A stretch of DNA of 64,000 nucleotides from NCBI RefSeq assembly GCF_030035675.1, contig NC_084481.1:44771092-44835091 (forward strand). Reading direction: 5' to 3'. A program made the translations under genes and the position numbers. The notes under the pieces were generated by a model. That model had not been told where the DNA came from. It saw only the letters and a list, made by a program, of their open reading frames with translations, and ran no database searches. This document shows, one piece after another, positions 35,010 through 47,589 of the stretch (its first letter is position 1; every line of letters starts with the position of its first letter). This stretch comes from Rhineura floridana. Lineage: Eukaryota > Chordata > Lepidosauria > Squamata > Rhineuridae.

Positions 35010-35500
35010 ATCATCACTGTTTATTTGTATGCCGCCTTTCCATAACAATTTATGCACAAGGCGGCTCACAACATGAACAGGAAAAAAGTTACACAACTCA
35101 CTGTAAGAAATAAATTCAAATGGTCAGTAAGTTAACAAAAACATCATAAAAACATACCATAAAATGATACATCCTTACAATTCTTGATAAAATCCAACAA
35201 TAAAATACAAAAGCATCATCCCAATAACAGCAAAACAAAAAAACGACCATCAGAAATTAAACTTTTACCCAGACAGAAGCCCCTAAACAACACCCCACAG
35301 TCAAGGTGGTCTCTGGCATCTTCAGGTAGTGATACCTTTTGTAGCTGCAGTCAGCCAAAGCCTCACCCTTCCAGGCCAGGTGGAAAGACGCCAGCAAGCA
35401 GGGACAGGGTCTTGCAGGAGGAATGTCTAATGAACAGGTTGTCTGGAGGAGGGCCTAGACAGCAGCCATCTATTGACTGTCAATATGGAGACGGCTTACA
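35010..35500 (-). mobile_element. LINE 3' end (L2-like)
   Basis: On the plus strand TTTATTTGTATGCCGCC and GCACAAGGCGGCTCACAAC are the reverse complement of a typical L2-type LINE 3' end. The 5' limit is uncertain. Confidence 0.55.
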
Positions 35501-35619
35501 ATAAATTCCCACATCTGTGAGGGAGCTGACATTTGACTCAAGGGGGAGAAATCATCTGATGCTGGTGAGAAGAAGAGGTGTCAGTAAGAGAGTGAGAGCG
35601 GTGGATGTTTACCACTTGC

Positions 35620-37190
35620 CAAAAAACCCACAACCGCCTGGTTGTACTTTCTCCTGCCCCAGGTGCCTCATTCCTGTGAGGAGATCCGGTGGGTAGTCCT
35701 GTCGGGATCCCGTCTTGGTACTTTTCTTGCAGGTGCTCCCTCCTGGCTCCCTCCGATCTGCCACCACGGAGAAGAAGGCAGGGTCCCTTGGGCCGAATGG
35801 TAGAGTGGAGGCCTTGGCAACAGCCTCAGCAGCAAGGCCAGACCATGAAGAAGGAGGAACAGGAAGAGGAGGCATCATACTGCAGGGCAAGAGAGACGGT
35901 ATGCTGGGGTGGGCAAACCCCCCAACTTAATTCTGTTTGCACGGGCTATTGTTTGGCCTGGGGGGGGCTCCTTGGCCCAGGGGGGGCTCCTCTCCTGCCT
36001 TCTCCACGGTGGAGCGGTTGGCGGCTGCAGATCCCATCACTGCAGGTATGCTTGCTTACTGAAGGAGGGGTTGCTCAAGTAGTGGGGGGCGGGCTGTGAG
36101 AGGGTATGGTTCGACTCATGAAGGAACCCTGCTTGTCTAAATTTGCCACCACACTACTGGGGGAAATGAGAACATGTGCTTCGTCCACCCAGTCGACGTG
36201 AACATCTCAAGGGAGATGACAGGGTGTGTGTGTATGTGTGTGAGGACACTGCAGCCATTGGGAGAAAGCTAAGGGTGATCAGATGTTGAGGTTTCTAGTG
36301 CTAAGGGTGGACAAAATCCTCCATTCATTCCTCCTTTCTGCTGAATGTTTCAGGACCCTCTCCTCACAACCAAGAGATCATCTCTGGTCTTTTCCCATTT
36401 GGGCCAGTGGGGCAGAAAATACTCAGTGTAAAGGGAAAATTATAAATTCTGTTGAAATGGTTGCAGGTCGCTACTTGTAAACTTGTAGTAATATCTGTAA
36501 TCAGCTGTTTTCTAACTGTAAACTGCCTCTCTAGGGTGTGGTAACCATTCTGTTTATTGGACTGAATGAGAAAGCTCTTTGTACACCAGATTTGGTTTGT
36601 ACATTAAAATATTTGGAAAATGGATTCATATTGGAGTGCCAATCGGCTTCCTCTGCTTTTGTGGCTCTTGAAGAAGAAGGTTGTATTTACAGTTCCATCA
36701 TGAGAGAGAAGTTCTCATACTGGAGGAAGATTTTTCTATCCCATAAAAATGGGACTGTAATTTATGTACCCTCTAGGTCACTCAGTTTAGCTTCTATTGA
36801 TTTTTTAGCTAGTACATGATCTAAATTTAGGATCAAACTACATGCTATGTCATTCAGACCTTTTTAAATGCATGGTTAAATAAGCCACCTTAACAGCAAC
36901 CACCAATAAGGCCCCTGCCTAGAATTTGTGTCTTCCTCTGGATTGGGCCCCCATGCAAGTTTACTGCTGAAAATAATTATTTCCCACCCCAGCTGTTTTC
37001 TGCCTCCAAAGGGATTGTTTTCATTAAGCTCTAGCTTTGCAACTATAGAACTACTTTATTCTACTTACTTTTGTTCTCTACCTCGGAAGGAACCTGTGGG
37101 ATTTGCTTAGGGCTGCACAGAAACAGCTGGATTTATTATCCCTGCAGACCTGGGGCAATCTAAGATCCACCTCCCCAAGTACAACCTGAT
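35620..37190. other. Intergenic, nothing recognised
   Basis: The stretch includes a GC-rich part (35640-36100) with a short tandem duplication of a GGCCCAGGGGGGGCTCC-like word near 35960. I could not assign it to a gene or a repeat family. Confidence 0.4.
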
Positions 37191-37193
37191 CCA

Positions 37194-37318
37194 GGGATAG
37201 CAAATGTTATACTCTCTAGATGTTGTTGGACTTTAGCTTTCATCAGCTCCAGCCAGCATGCCCAATGGTGAGGGATTATGAAAGCTGTAGTCCAACAACC
37301 GTTACAACAGTTGGTTAC
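37194..37318. mobile_element. hAT-type fold-back MITE, decayed copy
   Basis: AGATGTTGTTGGACTTTAGC on the left is mirrored by GCTGTAGTCCAACAAC on the right. It belongs to the family of 8222 and 23997. The outer ends have decayed. Confidence 0.65.
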
Positions 37319-37959
37319 TCTTGCCCTAATCCAATGAAGTCTGCATTTTAGGCTCTGATGAAATGCATTTTCTGTTTTCAATACTAAGTCACATTTCTCT
37401 CTCTTCCTCTTTTGCCTGCCCCCCCCGCTTTACTGTTCAGCCTCATGAAGAGTTCTGTGAACTCAAGAGCTTGCTCACTTTTGTGACAGTTTGGTTGGTC
37501 CTAATAAAGATACTGCCTGATTGTGGGTTTTGGAATGATCCTATAGTTGTTTAGCAAAGAGGCCTGTTTGCATGGTGTTCCTGCTGTGTATGTTCTGTGT
37601 AATAATTTCACAATCTGGCAGGGCAATTAAGATATCTGGCAGATCTTCTGACATAATTTTAGGAGTGCAGGTTTGGAACAGATGCAAGTAAGTAGTTCAT
37701 TCAGGTAATTTAACAATATATATATGTATAAACAGGTACATGAATGGAAAACTCACACTGGCATGGAGGGAATCCCCAAACTGGGGTTTTGATTGTCCAG
37801 TAGTGACACCTTCGTGCTCAGTCAGAGCCTGGTTAAAGGGTAATTCCTGTGATGAAATAAACTTCGGTGGCATGATAGTCGGGCTGTCTGTCAGTCCTCT
37901 CTATTAACTTTGCTTTGACCTTTAGTAACTCCTATCCTGAGAACAGGAATGGAAGAATC

Positions 37960-38985
37960 TGTCTCTGGCTGGCTGGAACAACTATCAGGTGGATCTACAG
38001 TTGGCTACATACAGAATCGTACTCAAAGAGTACTTATCAAAGGTTCCTTCTCAAACTGGGGGGAGGTAATGAGCAAGGTACTGCAGGGCTCCGTCCTGGG
38101 CCCAGTGCTCTTCAACATTTTTATTAATGACTTGGATGAGGAGGTGCAGGGAATGCTTTTCAAATTTGCAGATGATACAAACTTGGGAAGGATAGCTAAT
38201 ATCCTGGAAGACTGAAGCAAAATTCAAAGGGACCTTGATAGGCTAGAGCATTGGGCTGAAAACAATAGAATGAAATTTAACAAGGGTAAGTGCAAAGTTC
38301 TACACCTAGGAAAAACAAACCAAATGCACAGTTATAAGATGGTGTATACTTGGCTCAGCAATACTACATGCGAGAAGGATCTAGGGATTGTTCTTGATCA
38401 CAAGCTCAATATGAGAGAACAGTGTGATGTGGCTGCAAAAAAGGCAAATGCTATTTTAGGCTGCATTAACAGAAGTATAGTTTCAAATCATGTGAAGTGT
38501 TCATTCAGCTCTATTCAGCAATGATTAGGCCTCGTCTTGAGTACTGCATCCAGTTTTGGACAATGAACTTTAAGAAGGATACAGACAAACTGGAACAGTT
38601 TCAGAAGAGGGCAACAAGGATGATCTGGGGACTGGAAACAAAGACCTGTGGGGAGAGACTGAAAGAACTGAGCATGTTTAGCCTTCAGAAGAGCAGACTG
38701 AGGGGCGATATGAGAACACTCTTCAAGTACTTGAAAGGTTGCCACACATGGCCAGGATCTCAATCGTCCCAGAGTGCAGGACATGGAATAATGGGCTCAA
38801 GTTACAGGAAGTCAGGTTTCAGCTGAACATCAGGAAAAACTGTTAGAGTGGTATGGCAATGGAGCCACTTACCTGGGGAGGTGGTGGGCTCTCCAACACT
38901 GGAGGCATTCAAGAGGCAGCTGCACAGTCACCTGTTGGGTATGCTTTAATTTGGATTCCTGCATTGAGCAGGGGGTTGGTCACAA
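37960..38985 (+). mobile_element. CR1 LINE, partial ORF2
   Basis: It encodes WIYSWLH/QNRTQRVLIKGSFS-type text, GSVLGPVLFNIFINDLDE and the reverse transcriptase motif FADDTN. GCINRSIVSN, LEYCIQFWTMNFKKD and LFSLQKSRLRGD-like text follow. Several frame changes are present. Both ends are truncated and the CR1 3' tail is not reached. Confidence 0.9.
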
Positions 38986-39399
38986 AAGTTCAAAAAAGTT
39001 TAAGTGCTGATCTGAACATTTGTCTGAGAGGGAGATTGTGGGTTGTATTCACAAAGATCAAATTTCTTAAGCATCCCCAGTTTGAGTGCTATAGTAATAG
39101 ATAATTGATATGAGGAACATGACCAATTTAGGGCCTGTTGACACAGTATAGGCACCACTGTGTATGTGTGTGCAATCATGCATGTACCTTAAATTCCTCC
39201 ATATCTTGGCTATTGCTCTATGGAGAGTTGATTACATACAGCAGTTTACCATACGGATGTAGCATTTTTCCAGAAAGAATAAAGTTAGTGGAGGCAGTTA
39301 AGAAATTGAAGACAGAGGCTCAACATGTGGTTCATGCTAACAGCTTGCCACAGAGTGAGGGCCTGTCATGTGCAGTGATTTTAAAGAGTCTCCATGTAT

Positions 39400-39650
39400 T
39401 TCTTTGCATTTATTTATTTGAGAAACATATAACCCACTCCTCGATCATAGTTATTTCCAGGGTACTTCACAATATTAATGAAATCATAATTGTTTTTAAA
39501 TTGTTTAAAATATTTTTGAAACAATTATATTTTAAATTACTTTGTTTTTAATTGTTCTATTGATAATTTTTAATGTTGTTGTAAACTGCTTAGAGGTCTT
39601 TTTCTTTACAATCAAGCAGTATATAAATTGTGCTAAATAGATAGTGCAGC
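39400..39650 (+). mobile_element. LINE 3' tail fragment
   Basis: TTGTAAACTGCTTAGAGGTC followed by AAGCAGTATATAAATTG resembles the 3' end of an L2-type LINE. The short length limits certainty. Confidence 0.5.
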
Positions 39651-40094
39651 AATACAAATGATAAAACAGCCGATAAAGTTGCATCTAAAAACAGTCTCAA
39701 AAGCATGAGAAAATAATGATGCTTCCCAACAGAGGCCTTCTCTCACAAAAAGGTCATTCAGATACGTCTTTCCCCCCCCCCACACTCCTGTTTTTTTCAG
39801 TCATGGGGATTTGCTGCTTCCCATCCACAGCAGTGAGTGGCGTTTGATAGAATGTGACTGGGGTGTGTGTGTCGCTCCCCAAATCACTCTTCCTCTTCCT
39901 CTTTCTGTTCTGCACATGCACCCAGGTATTCTTATGCCTGTGCTCACCTGCCTTGGGGAAAAAAAACCAAAACTCCTAAGATGAGCAGAAGAGCCTTTGT
40001 TAGGTTTCACAAGGGACAAAATAGAGGCAGGGAAAATATCTATTTCCATTTTTTAAAAAAATTAACACTGCGGTCTTACACCTGAGTGAGATTT

Positions 40095-40470
40095 TAATCT
40101 GGCTAAGCTTTGCACTCTGTTCATAGGAGGAGAGCTTTGCGCATACCATGGACTGTGAAAAAGACAAATAATTGGGTGTTAGAACAAATTAAACCAGAAC
40201 TGTCACAAGAAGCTAAAATGATGAAACCGAGGTTATCATACTTTGGACACATAATGAGAAGACATGATTCACTAGAGAAGACAATAATTCTGGGAAAAAC
40301 AGAAGGGAGTAGAAAAAGAGGAAGGCCAAACAAGAGATGGATTGATTCCATAAAGGAAGCCACAGACCTGAACTTACAAGATCTGAACACGGTGGTTCAT
40401 GACAGATGCTCTTGGAGGTCACTGATTCATAGGGTCAGCATAAGTCGTAATTGACTTGAAGGCACATAAC
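40095..40470 (+). mobile_element. BovB (RTE clade) LINE, 3' end
   Basis: The frame encodes RIPWTVKKTNNWVLEQI, YFGHIMRRHDSLEKTIILGK, KRGRPNKRWIDSIKEATD and HRVSISRN, then stops. This is the BovB ORF C-terminus. The 3' end CTTGAAGGCACATAAC is also the BovB type. BovB is known for horizontal transfer between squamates and ruminants. The copy is 5' truncated, but its last ~114 codons are open. Confidence 0.9.
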
Positions 40471-40479
40471 AAGCTTTGC

Positions 40480-42035
40480 ACAAGAATGATAAGGCGGTTT
40501 TGCGCAGTACCATTGTGTTCATAAAAAAAAGAGAAGCCTGATGTGTGTTCTGCAATTAAAATCTCAGAGGTGATCCCTCACCTGTATTTGGTAGAGACAG
40601 CTTCTCCAAACCTGGTTGTTTCAATGTTAGATACACCTTTAGCACACAGCAATTGGTGAAAATGCTCGTGCTGTTGGGTCACTGAAAACAAAACTTCTAA
40701 GCTGTGCTCAAGTGAGGAGCCATGGAGGTGATAGAGCCCCCCCCCCCACACACACACTGACAAGTATCTGCAGTAGCAGTGACTTCAGATAATGGGTTGT
40801 TTCTAATTTTGGGATTTTCCATGGGATGAGGAAATCCAGAAGATTTTTTTTTAAAAAGCCCAGTAGTAGTACAGGCTGGTATTCTGATGGCAGCAAAATA
40901 CTTGTGTGGCTGCTGCTTTTGATCCAGTGTTCACTTCTGCTGAAGTGAGGGGAGGCAGCTTTCTCTGATTGTCCCCCCTCCCTATAATCATCTGTGCCAT
41001 CTTCCATACTGTTCTGGAGGGTCCCCCCCCCATCCGTTGGGAACAGATTTCTCTCTCTCTCTCTGTACATGTGTATGTGTGTACAAAAAGAATTGGCAAA
41101 AATAAATTGTTTCTCTCCACAGTCTGCTAGCAGAGGCACCCACTGGATCAACAACATTTGGATTCAACTCTGAGTGAAAACATTTTTTAAAAGATTAGAT
41201 AAAGTTATGGAGGATTGGTCTATCAGCCATAACAGATCAGTGGAAACTTCCATGTCTGAAAGCAGTGCTCCTCTCTGAGGCTGTGGGCACACTAGTTGCC
41301 AGAGCAAAGTGTTTCCATTGGCCACACGTGGAGGGGGAACAGGTTGATCTGCTGATCAGTTGCAAAATCTCTTTGAAGCTGATTTTTAAAGGGAAAAAAA
41401 CGCTCTCAAGCTGCTCTGACCAGGTTTTACAGTAAAAGAGGGTGGAGTTTGACTAGTGTTGTGTGCCCCCACAAGAGAGGTGAAGACGAGAGAGAGGCGG
41501 AGATGCTCTGGAACCAACCGAACAGAGAGGGCTGGTTCACACAGAGATTTAATGTGAGATAGATGCCACCTGCACCCCCGTTTAATTCGCAGGGTTCACA
41601 TGATGTTGCAGACAAAGGGAAGATGTGTCGCTGCTTTTTCCTTTAAAACTGAATCAAAGCAACCCACTGAAAATGTGATAAGTGAAAGAAAAAATATCTC
41701 CACTTCGCTGCACCCATGTAGGCTCTTTCCTCCAAAGTTTTTTGCTGGGGGATGGATCGTCACGTCAGATGCTTGCCTGTCTCCACCCACTAAACTCTCC
41801 ATGAATTCCATTTTACTTCCACTGGCTCAAGAAGCAACTTCCAACTGGCTGCTCCTGAACTGCTGCAGCCCTCCTTTCTTTCACCCCTCTCTCGCCCAGT
41901 AAAGTGCCTTCCTTCACTCCTGTTTCAAACTCCCTCAAAATTTGCAAAAGTGAAGCTAAGCTACCCCCGTGACTTTCCCACACAGTGGGGGTGGTGGTGG
42001 TGGCAGCACTGGTGGCTACTTTTCATTGCAGCATT
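40480..42035. other. Intergenic, nothing recognised
   Basis: It contains short CT and GT runs near 41050 and no recognisable gene or repeat family. Confidence 0.4.
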
Positions 42036-42040
42036 GTTTC

Positions 42041-42451
42041 TCTCTCCCTCCCTCCCTCCCTCCCTCCCTCCCCCTCCCTCCCTCCCTCCCTCTCTCTCCC
42101 TCCCTCTCTCTCCCTCTCCCTCCCTCCCTCTCTCTCTCTCCCTCCCTCCCTCTCTCTCCCTCCCTCCCTCTCTCCCTCTCTCTCTCCCTCTCCCTCCCTC
42201 CCTCCCTCTCCCTCCCTCCCTCCCTCTCTCTCCCTCTCTCCCCCTCCCTCTCCCTCTCTCCCTCCCTCCCTCTCCCTCTCCCTCCCTTTCTCTCTCTCCC
42301 TCCCTCTCCCTCTCCCTCCCTTTCTCTCTCTCCCTCCCTCTCCCTCCCTCCCTCCCTCTCTCTCTCTCTCTCCCTCTCCCTCCCTCCCTCCCTCCCTCCC
42401 TCCCTCCCTCCCTCCCTCCCTCCCTCCCTCTCTCTCTCTCTCTCTCTCTCT
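42041..42451. repeat. Pure polypyrimidine (CCCT/CT)n tract, ~410 bp
   Basis: The plus strand is an almost unbroken run of C and T, mainly CCCT and CT units. The minus strand is therefore G/A-rich (GGGA)n. Such mirror-like tracts can form triplex DNA and, on the G strand, quadruplexes. All three plus frames are open for about 160 codons only because TA/TG stop words cannot occur. Confidence 0.95.
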
Positions 42452-42459
42452 GATTACCT

Positions 42460-43220
42460 AATTTAAAAAAAGAAAAAGGAAGTAAAGGTTTTATTAGGAA
42501 TAGGAGGGGGGAGTCAGTGTCACGTCAATTTCACACTGAGGCCTCTCCCAGCTTCAGCCTTTAAGCCGAACAGTCATGGGGTTGCACCCCCGTCTCAATT
42601 CTGAGTTCCATATGCCCAATTACCGATGTGACAGAAGGTGTGCGTGCACACACACTCTTCCACAAAAATTGCATTTCATACTTAATAAAAAAGGGGTTTT
42701 GCTATAAATATATCAGGAGGAAATGAAACTGACAGAAAATTTTTTTGTGTGTAAATTGCACCCCCATACTCTCCCAGCTTCAGCAATCCACCCCTTCTCC
42801 ATTAGCAATACTCTGAAGGGAGCAAACATGTAAATTTGGGGTCAGGGCCACAAGGAAACAGCAATACTTAAATGTAAATGTAAAACAGCAGATTGGAAGA
42901 GTGTGTGAACGTTGAAAATCTATCGTGATGGGAAAAGCTTTGTCTTTAATACAAAGTTAGCTCCTGTGTGAATCAGCCCTGAGTGTGTTTCTATCCTGAA
43001 TACTATGGGACACTACTGGTAAACAGCAATAGAAAGCCATTGTCTTCAAGCCCTTCTTCTGAGCACTCAAGATGACTGAGGGCTGACTGCTGCTAGGAGG
43101 AGAATGTTGGATGAAATGGACTTTGGTCTGACCCAGCTAAGCACTTGTCAAGGCCTTTGTCTCAAGAGCACAACAAGCCAGCATTAACAATGGGGAAGTT
43201 GGCAGAAAGATGATGCTTTC
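42460..43220. other. Intergenic; possible decayed LINE/SINE 3' end near 43080-43150
   Basis: GGACTTTGGTCTGACCCAGC resembles the end of the repeat at 44190-44440. Nothing else was recognised. Confidence 0.35.
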
Positions 43221-43227
43221 AGTCAGG

Positions 43228-43345
43228 ACAGGAATCTTGTGGCCTTTCAGATGTTGTTGGACTCCAATTCCCATCAGCCCCAGCCAGCATTATCAATGAT
43301 GGTGGGAGTTGTGGTCGAAAAACATCTGGGGAACCACACCTAAGT
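43228..43345. mobile_element. hAT-type fold-back MITE, decayed copy
   Basis: CAGATGTTGTTGGACTCC and the mirrored GGTCGAAAAACATCTGG identify the family of 8222. Target duplication is not visible. Confidence 0.65.
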
Positions 43346-43349
43346 GATC

Positions 43350-44185
43350 TGTCAAAATGCACTGGCCATAATGTGGCTCAGATTGTATGTTTTTGTTCCA
43401 TGAACAAAATTAATTTAGGATCCAAGGGCATATTGAAAAATAAAATTTTGCTCTCTTTTTTCCCCTGTGCATGGCAGGATTGCCAAATGTTGTCCTTTTG
43501 GCACAACTATCCAATCACTTTTGTAGCAGGCTAAAATAATCAAAAGTTTTTTTAAAAATTAACTAAGCATGAGCAGCTAGCATATTTACAGCTCAAACTA
43601 GAAGTGTAACTTTTCCAAATGTCCACTAGATGGTACCTCTAGTTGCAATATTTCTATTGCAGAACATCACAGATTTATTATTTTTCTATCAGTGGGATTA
43701 GGGAAAAAAACCCTTTTTCTCCCTAAGGTGTGAATGGTTGTCTTTTTGGTATTAATCATAACAATGCTAATAATAATCAGCAAAGGTGGAATCTGGTTTT
43801 CAGAGGCATTCTGAAATGTCCCAACTTTGAGATACCATCATGGACTAACCACATCATTATCCTTTGTTGCATGGCCTAAGTGTCTAAACAAATAGTAGGC
43901 TTCTTATATTCAAGGGGGGGGGAGATGAAACTTGATAGTTCTCCTGCTAGTGTTGACTGAGCATATGACTACACTGCTTAACCATCTTTGTGTATATCCT
44001 CCAGTTACTCCTTTGCCTCATGACATGTTGGAAGGGGAAGAAAGGTGTACCACAGACCTTGTCCTCGCCTCAGAATTAAGCTAGTCATGTTTCCTATGTA
44101 ATGGTCATGTAGCGTGGAGTAATATGCGGTGTGCCATGACAAGTAATAAGTTGTCTTCTATTAGCAGGGCATAGTACATACTGTT
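43350..44185. other. Intergenic, nothing recognised
   Basis: No repeat family or gene was identified in this AT-rich stretch. Confidence 0.4.
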
Positions 44186-44189
44186 ATGC

Positions 44190-44440
44190 AGGGAGATCCA
44201 GGGGCTAAATGGGATTAGTTGATGCAAGTGGCTACTAGCTATGATGGCTCTGCTGTGCCACCCTAGTCAGAGGCAGCATGCTTCTGAAAACCAGTTGCTG
44301 GAAGCCTCAGGAGGGGAGAGTGTTCTTGCACTCGGGTCCTGCTTGCGGGCTTCCCCCAGGCACCTGGTTGGCCACTGTGAGAACAGGATGCTGGACTAGA
44401 TGGGCCACTGGCCTGATCCAGCAGGCTCTTCTTATGTTCT
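44190..44440 (+). mobile_element. CR1-like LINE/SINE 3' end (ATGTTCTT tail)
   Basis: GTTGGCCACTGTGAGAACAG, GATGCTGGACTAGATGGGCC and the end TCTTATGTTCTTA are a repeat 3' end I recognise as frequent in squamate DNA. The exact family is uncertain. Confidence 0.55.
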
Positions 44441-45144
44441 TAAGTGCAGTGTCTTTGTCATCTCTTTGTGTACAAATACCCGAGTGTATTGGAAGCAAAT
44501 AGGCATGGATACAGCAGGCAGCAAATCTGCCAACCCTGCATCAGATTCCCTGAATGTGTTCTCCCCAACATACTGCAAAGTGCTTCAGCTTCCACCAACA
44601 CAATCTCTCTCTCTCTCTCCCTCTCCAAACTGCAAAAACAGGCTTAAAATGGTTTTCCCCTCTCATTAGCTTGTTACCTTTCTAAACTCTGATGGGTATC
44701 ATACTTCAAATCCACAGAGAGATTCCCAGCTATCAGGAGAACATCTCCTGTCATTGATAAAACTTAGACATCATGGGCAATCTTGGCTCTGCCACTGTGC
44801 TCACACAGTCCCACCCTCACCAATGTTCTGCCTTGCTATGCCCCTTTCCACTGTCCAACTAAACAGTTGCAAGGCTCCTGTCATTGGGACTGTGGCAATA
44901 CAGCACTGCCTCATCATCATGCCAGCCACTCTTGTTCATCAGAAGATACTTTGCCCAGGGACACCTCAAACCTAGAGCCAGCCCAGTTTGGTAGGACTTT
45001 TGAGGCAGGAGACACAGTGGGATGAATGGTAAAGATTCATTATCTCTCTCTCTATATATAGGTAAGTGGAGATGAGGATAGACACTTTTTTCCCCTTTTG
45101 ACACATGTAGTCTTCTTTCAGGACCTGGACATTATGATCTAGAA

Positions 45145-45280
45145 CAGGGGTGGGCAGCCTGTGACCCTCCAAATGTTGTTGGACTCCAATGCCCATCAGT
45201 CCTAGTTAGCATGAGCAATGGTTAGAGATGATGGGAGGTGCAATCCAGCAGCATCTGGAGGGCCACAATTTAGTTACCTG
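45145..45280. mobile_element. hAT-type fold-back MITE, copy with imperfect TSD
   Basis: The ends CAGGGGTGGGC and TAGTTACCTG are flanked by ATCTAGAA (45137-45144) and ATCTTGAA (45281-45288), seven of eight bases alike. The inner arms CCAAATGTTGTTGGACTCC and GCAGCATCTGGAGGG show the family. Confidence 0.72.
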
Positions 45281-45307
45281 ATCTTGAAGGTGTCTTTCAT
45301 CTCTTGG

Positions 45308-45700
45308 GCTCGATTCAGATGTCATAGCTGAACCATGGTTTGGCTGTCAGAAATATGCTCCTCTTGCATATTTTGAATCCGTCCTGCACTTGCTGGTTCT
45401 CAGTAACCACAATTAAATCAGGAAAACTACATTTACTGCTAACCATAGTTGGTTCCCGATCACGATAACAAACCACAGCTTGAAGGAAGTTTCCAATTCT
45501 GGTAACTACAGTATTCTAGATTTGGATGTCATAGCAAATTATGGTTACTATAAGTCAGAAAGTAAAAGAGGGAATTGGAGCATGCAATGGGAGGTCAAAG
45601 GGGTGAAAACACAAGCCCAAGGCAGGTCCTCAACAGCCAAAATATGGCTTGGATGCAATGCTTGAGCCTAAGACTAGGATCTTGTAACAGTCATTAAACT
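45308..45700. repeat. AACCATGG-type MITE-like repeat
   Basis: GCTCGATTCAGATGTCATAG at the left is loosely mirrored by GGCTTGGATGCAATGCTTG at the right. AACCATGGTTTG and GGATGTCATAGCAAA lie inside. It is similar to the 7760 and 17960 repeats. Confidence 0.4.
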
Positions 45701-46049
45701 CATTATTTTGAAATTGTGCAACAGTGGTCCCATACAAAGGACCAGTTTGGCAGCATAAGTTGTCTATATATCTGGCACTCACCCTTCATCCAAACATCTG
45801 CTGTATCATACCTGGCTACAGTAGAAGTGAAATGTTACAGCCCTCCTTTCTAAACCACATATTAGGTGGATCTGTAAAGCCATTAAACTCATTTAGCTGC
45901 CTAAAAAACAACAAAAAATTAATATAGCAAAATAATAATATACAAGAATGATTATTCATTCTCGGATATTAAAAGAAAAATAGGTTGCATGTGTGTCATA
46001 TGCAATCCTCATAATAACCAAAGCAACTGCATTTCAAAAAGCTAATTTC

Positions 46050-46350
46050 TATTGCCATTCTTAACTAGACAATATTTGATCTTAGGTGGTTCTGTAGGCG
46101 ATATGGTTCTACAGGACAATAGCTGCTTCCCTTTTGTGTCAGCAGTGAAAAGCCATACAATAGTTAATATTATTAATAACAAACCCTTCAGAAAGCACAC
46201 AGTAGTAATTAATTGGAAAAGTTTAGGAATAAATTATGTCATTAATTTATGCAAAACATTCAGCTTGGCACATTAATTGCACAATTAATTTTATTTCTAA
46301 GATCAATTAATTATTAAGTGCCTGTTGAATGTTTTATTATTAACATTAAA
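46050..46350. other. AT-rich stretch with many ATTA words
   Basis: Dense AATTAATT and ATTAAT words make this look like a cluster of homeodomain-type core sites, but base composition alone could explain it. No repeat was recognised. Confidence 0.25.
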
Positions 46351-46577
46351 TGTGCTGCACATGGTAACACCAAAGGAATTTTTTTTTTAAAGAAAAATAA
46401 TAGTTGCACAGGGCTAGTTAAGGATGTCACAACTTTGACACAATGCCTTTGTTCAGCCATTTTCAGCTATGTCATGAAAATTTTCTTAGGGATAAGACCC
46501 AGGATATATAAACATTTCATCTTGAATTTGATAGTTCAGGTTGTAATGGCTGCGGAGGTGGACCAGCACTGCATAAC

Positions 46578-46675
46578 TCAGCCTTCCCCAACCTGGTGCT
46601 CTTCTGATGTTTTGGACTACAGCTTCCATCAACCCTAGTCACCTCACTATGGTTGGTAGATTTTGGGGTTCTAGT
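46578..46675. mobile_element. hAT-type fold-back MITE, partial copy
   Basis: CAGCCTTCCCCAACCTGGTG and GATGTTTTGGACTACAGC match the left arm of the copy at 63750. The right arm is lost or decayed. Confidence 0.55.
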
Positions 46676-47084
46676 AAAAACAACCCCAAAGTAGATCCTA
46701 CAACTTACAAGTCTGCCACTCAGTTTAAACTGGTTTTTAAATTGTATTATTATGTTGCTTTATTTAAATGTGAATCCTGCCCTTCCTCCCAAAGGACGTT
46801 TAAATTGGATTGGGGGCCCGTGTTAGGATGGAAAGGTGACATAAAAGTGTTCTCATAAGTAATTATAAATAGCAGGCATGCTTACACCCTCCCTAATTAT
46901 GATTGGGACTACAGCAGAGGTAAAGGGCTAAAGCTGTTCCCCCCCCCCGCCACGAACCCACTCAGTCTCATCCCAGTGTCCCGCGCTGGCCATTTTGTTT
47001 GCTTGCTAGTTTTAAAAAGCAATACCAATTAAGAGTATGTCTTCTTCAGCTGGGAGTTGTGCCTGGAAATGGACCAGAAGTCAG

Positions 47085-47310
47085 TACATCTGTTGAATGA
47101 AGTACTGATAAGATACTCCAAGCAGCCAGGCCCAGGTAGCCGCCCTGAGACTGTGCTTTGAGCTAATTCCAATTTTCAAACCGTCCTCAAAGGCAGCCCC
47201 ACAAACAACATACTAGAGTAGTCTAACTTGGAGGATACCAGAGTATAGATAACTAGAGGCTATACTTTCAGTGTCCTCTCTAGTAGGGGTCTGACCTTAG
47301 GTGTGCCTAG
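47085..47310 (-). mobile_element. L2-like LINE scrap
   Basis: CAAAGGCAGCCCCACAAACA and GTCTAACTTGGAGGATACCA on the plus strand are the reverse complement of the L2 ORF2 block encoding the GLPLKTVRKL region, as in the copy at 13051-14716. Confidence 0.7.
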
Positions 47311-47589
47311 AAATGGCTTCAAGTTGAACACTCCAAAAATTCAAAGTTTGCCCATTTCAAACAAAACAATGTTTTCACAGCGAAGGCTTTAGTGGGCACT
47401 AGGCTTCTTTGACTCCTCTATAACTCATGTGGACATACTCAACATTTCCTGGATTTCGATTTACATGCTACCCTCTAAGGTAAATTTTAAAAGCTTAACA
47501 AGCAGCTCTTTGCAGTGGAGCTTGAGGGAAGAAAAGGCCTCCAATATTTGGTAACTAATCTTGTAAAATGGAGATTTCAATTGTCTGTT

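Noticed and set aside
35640-36120. GC-rich block as a CpG-island promoter or exon
   Set aside because: The overlapping frames show no domain, and the block lies beside a LINE 3' end. It is more likely an unknown repeat, so it was left unassigned.
36538-36819. 93-codon open frame
   Set aside because: No splice context, known domain or neighbouring coding sequence supports it. Not reported as a gene.
41950-42466. Three overlapping open frames of about 160 codons in the CT tract
   Set aside because: They arise because a C/T-only sequence cannot form stop codons. The products are plain Ser/Pro/Leu repeats.
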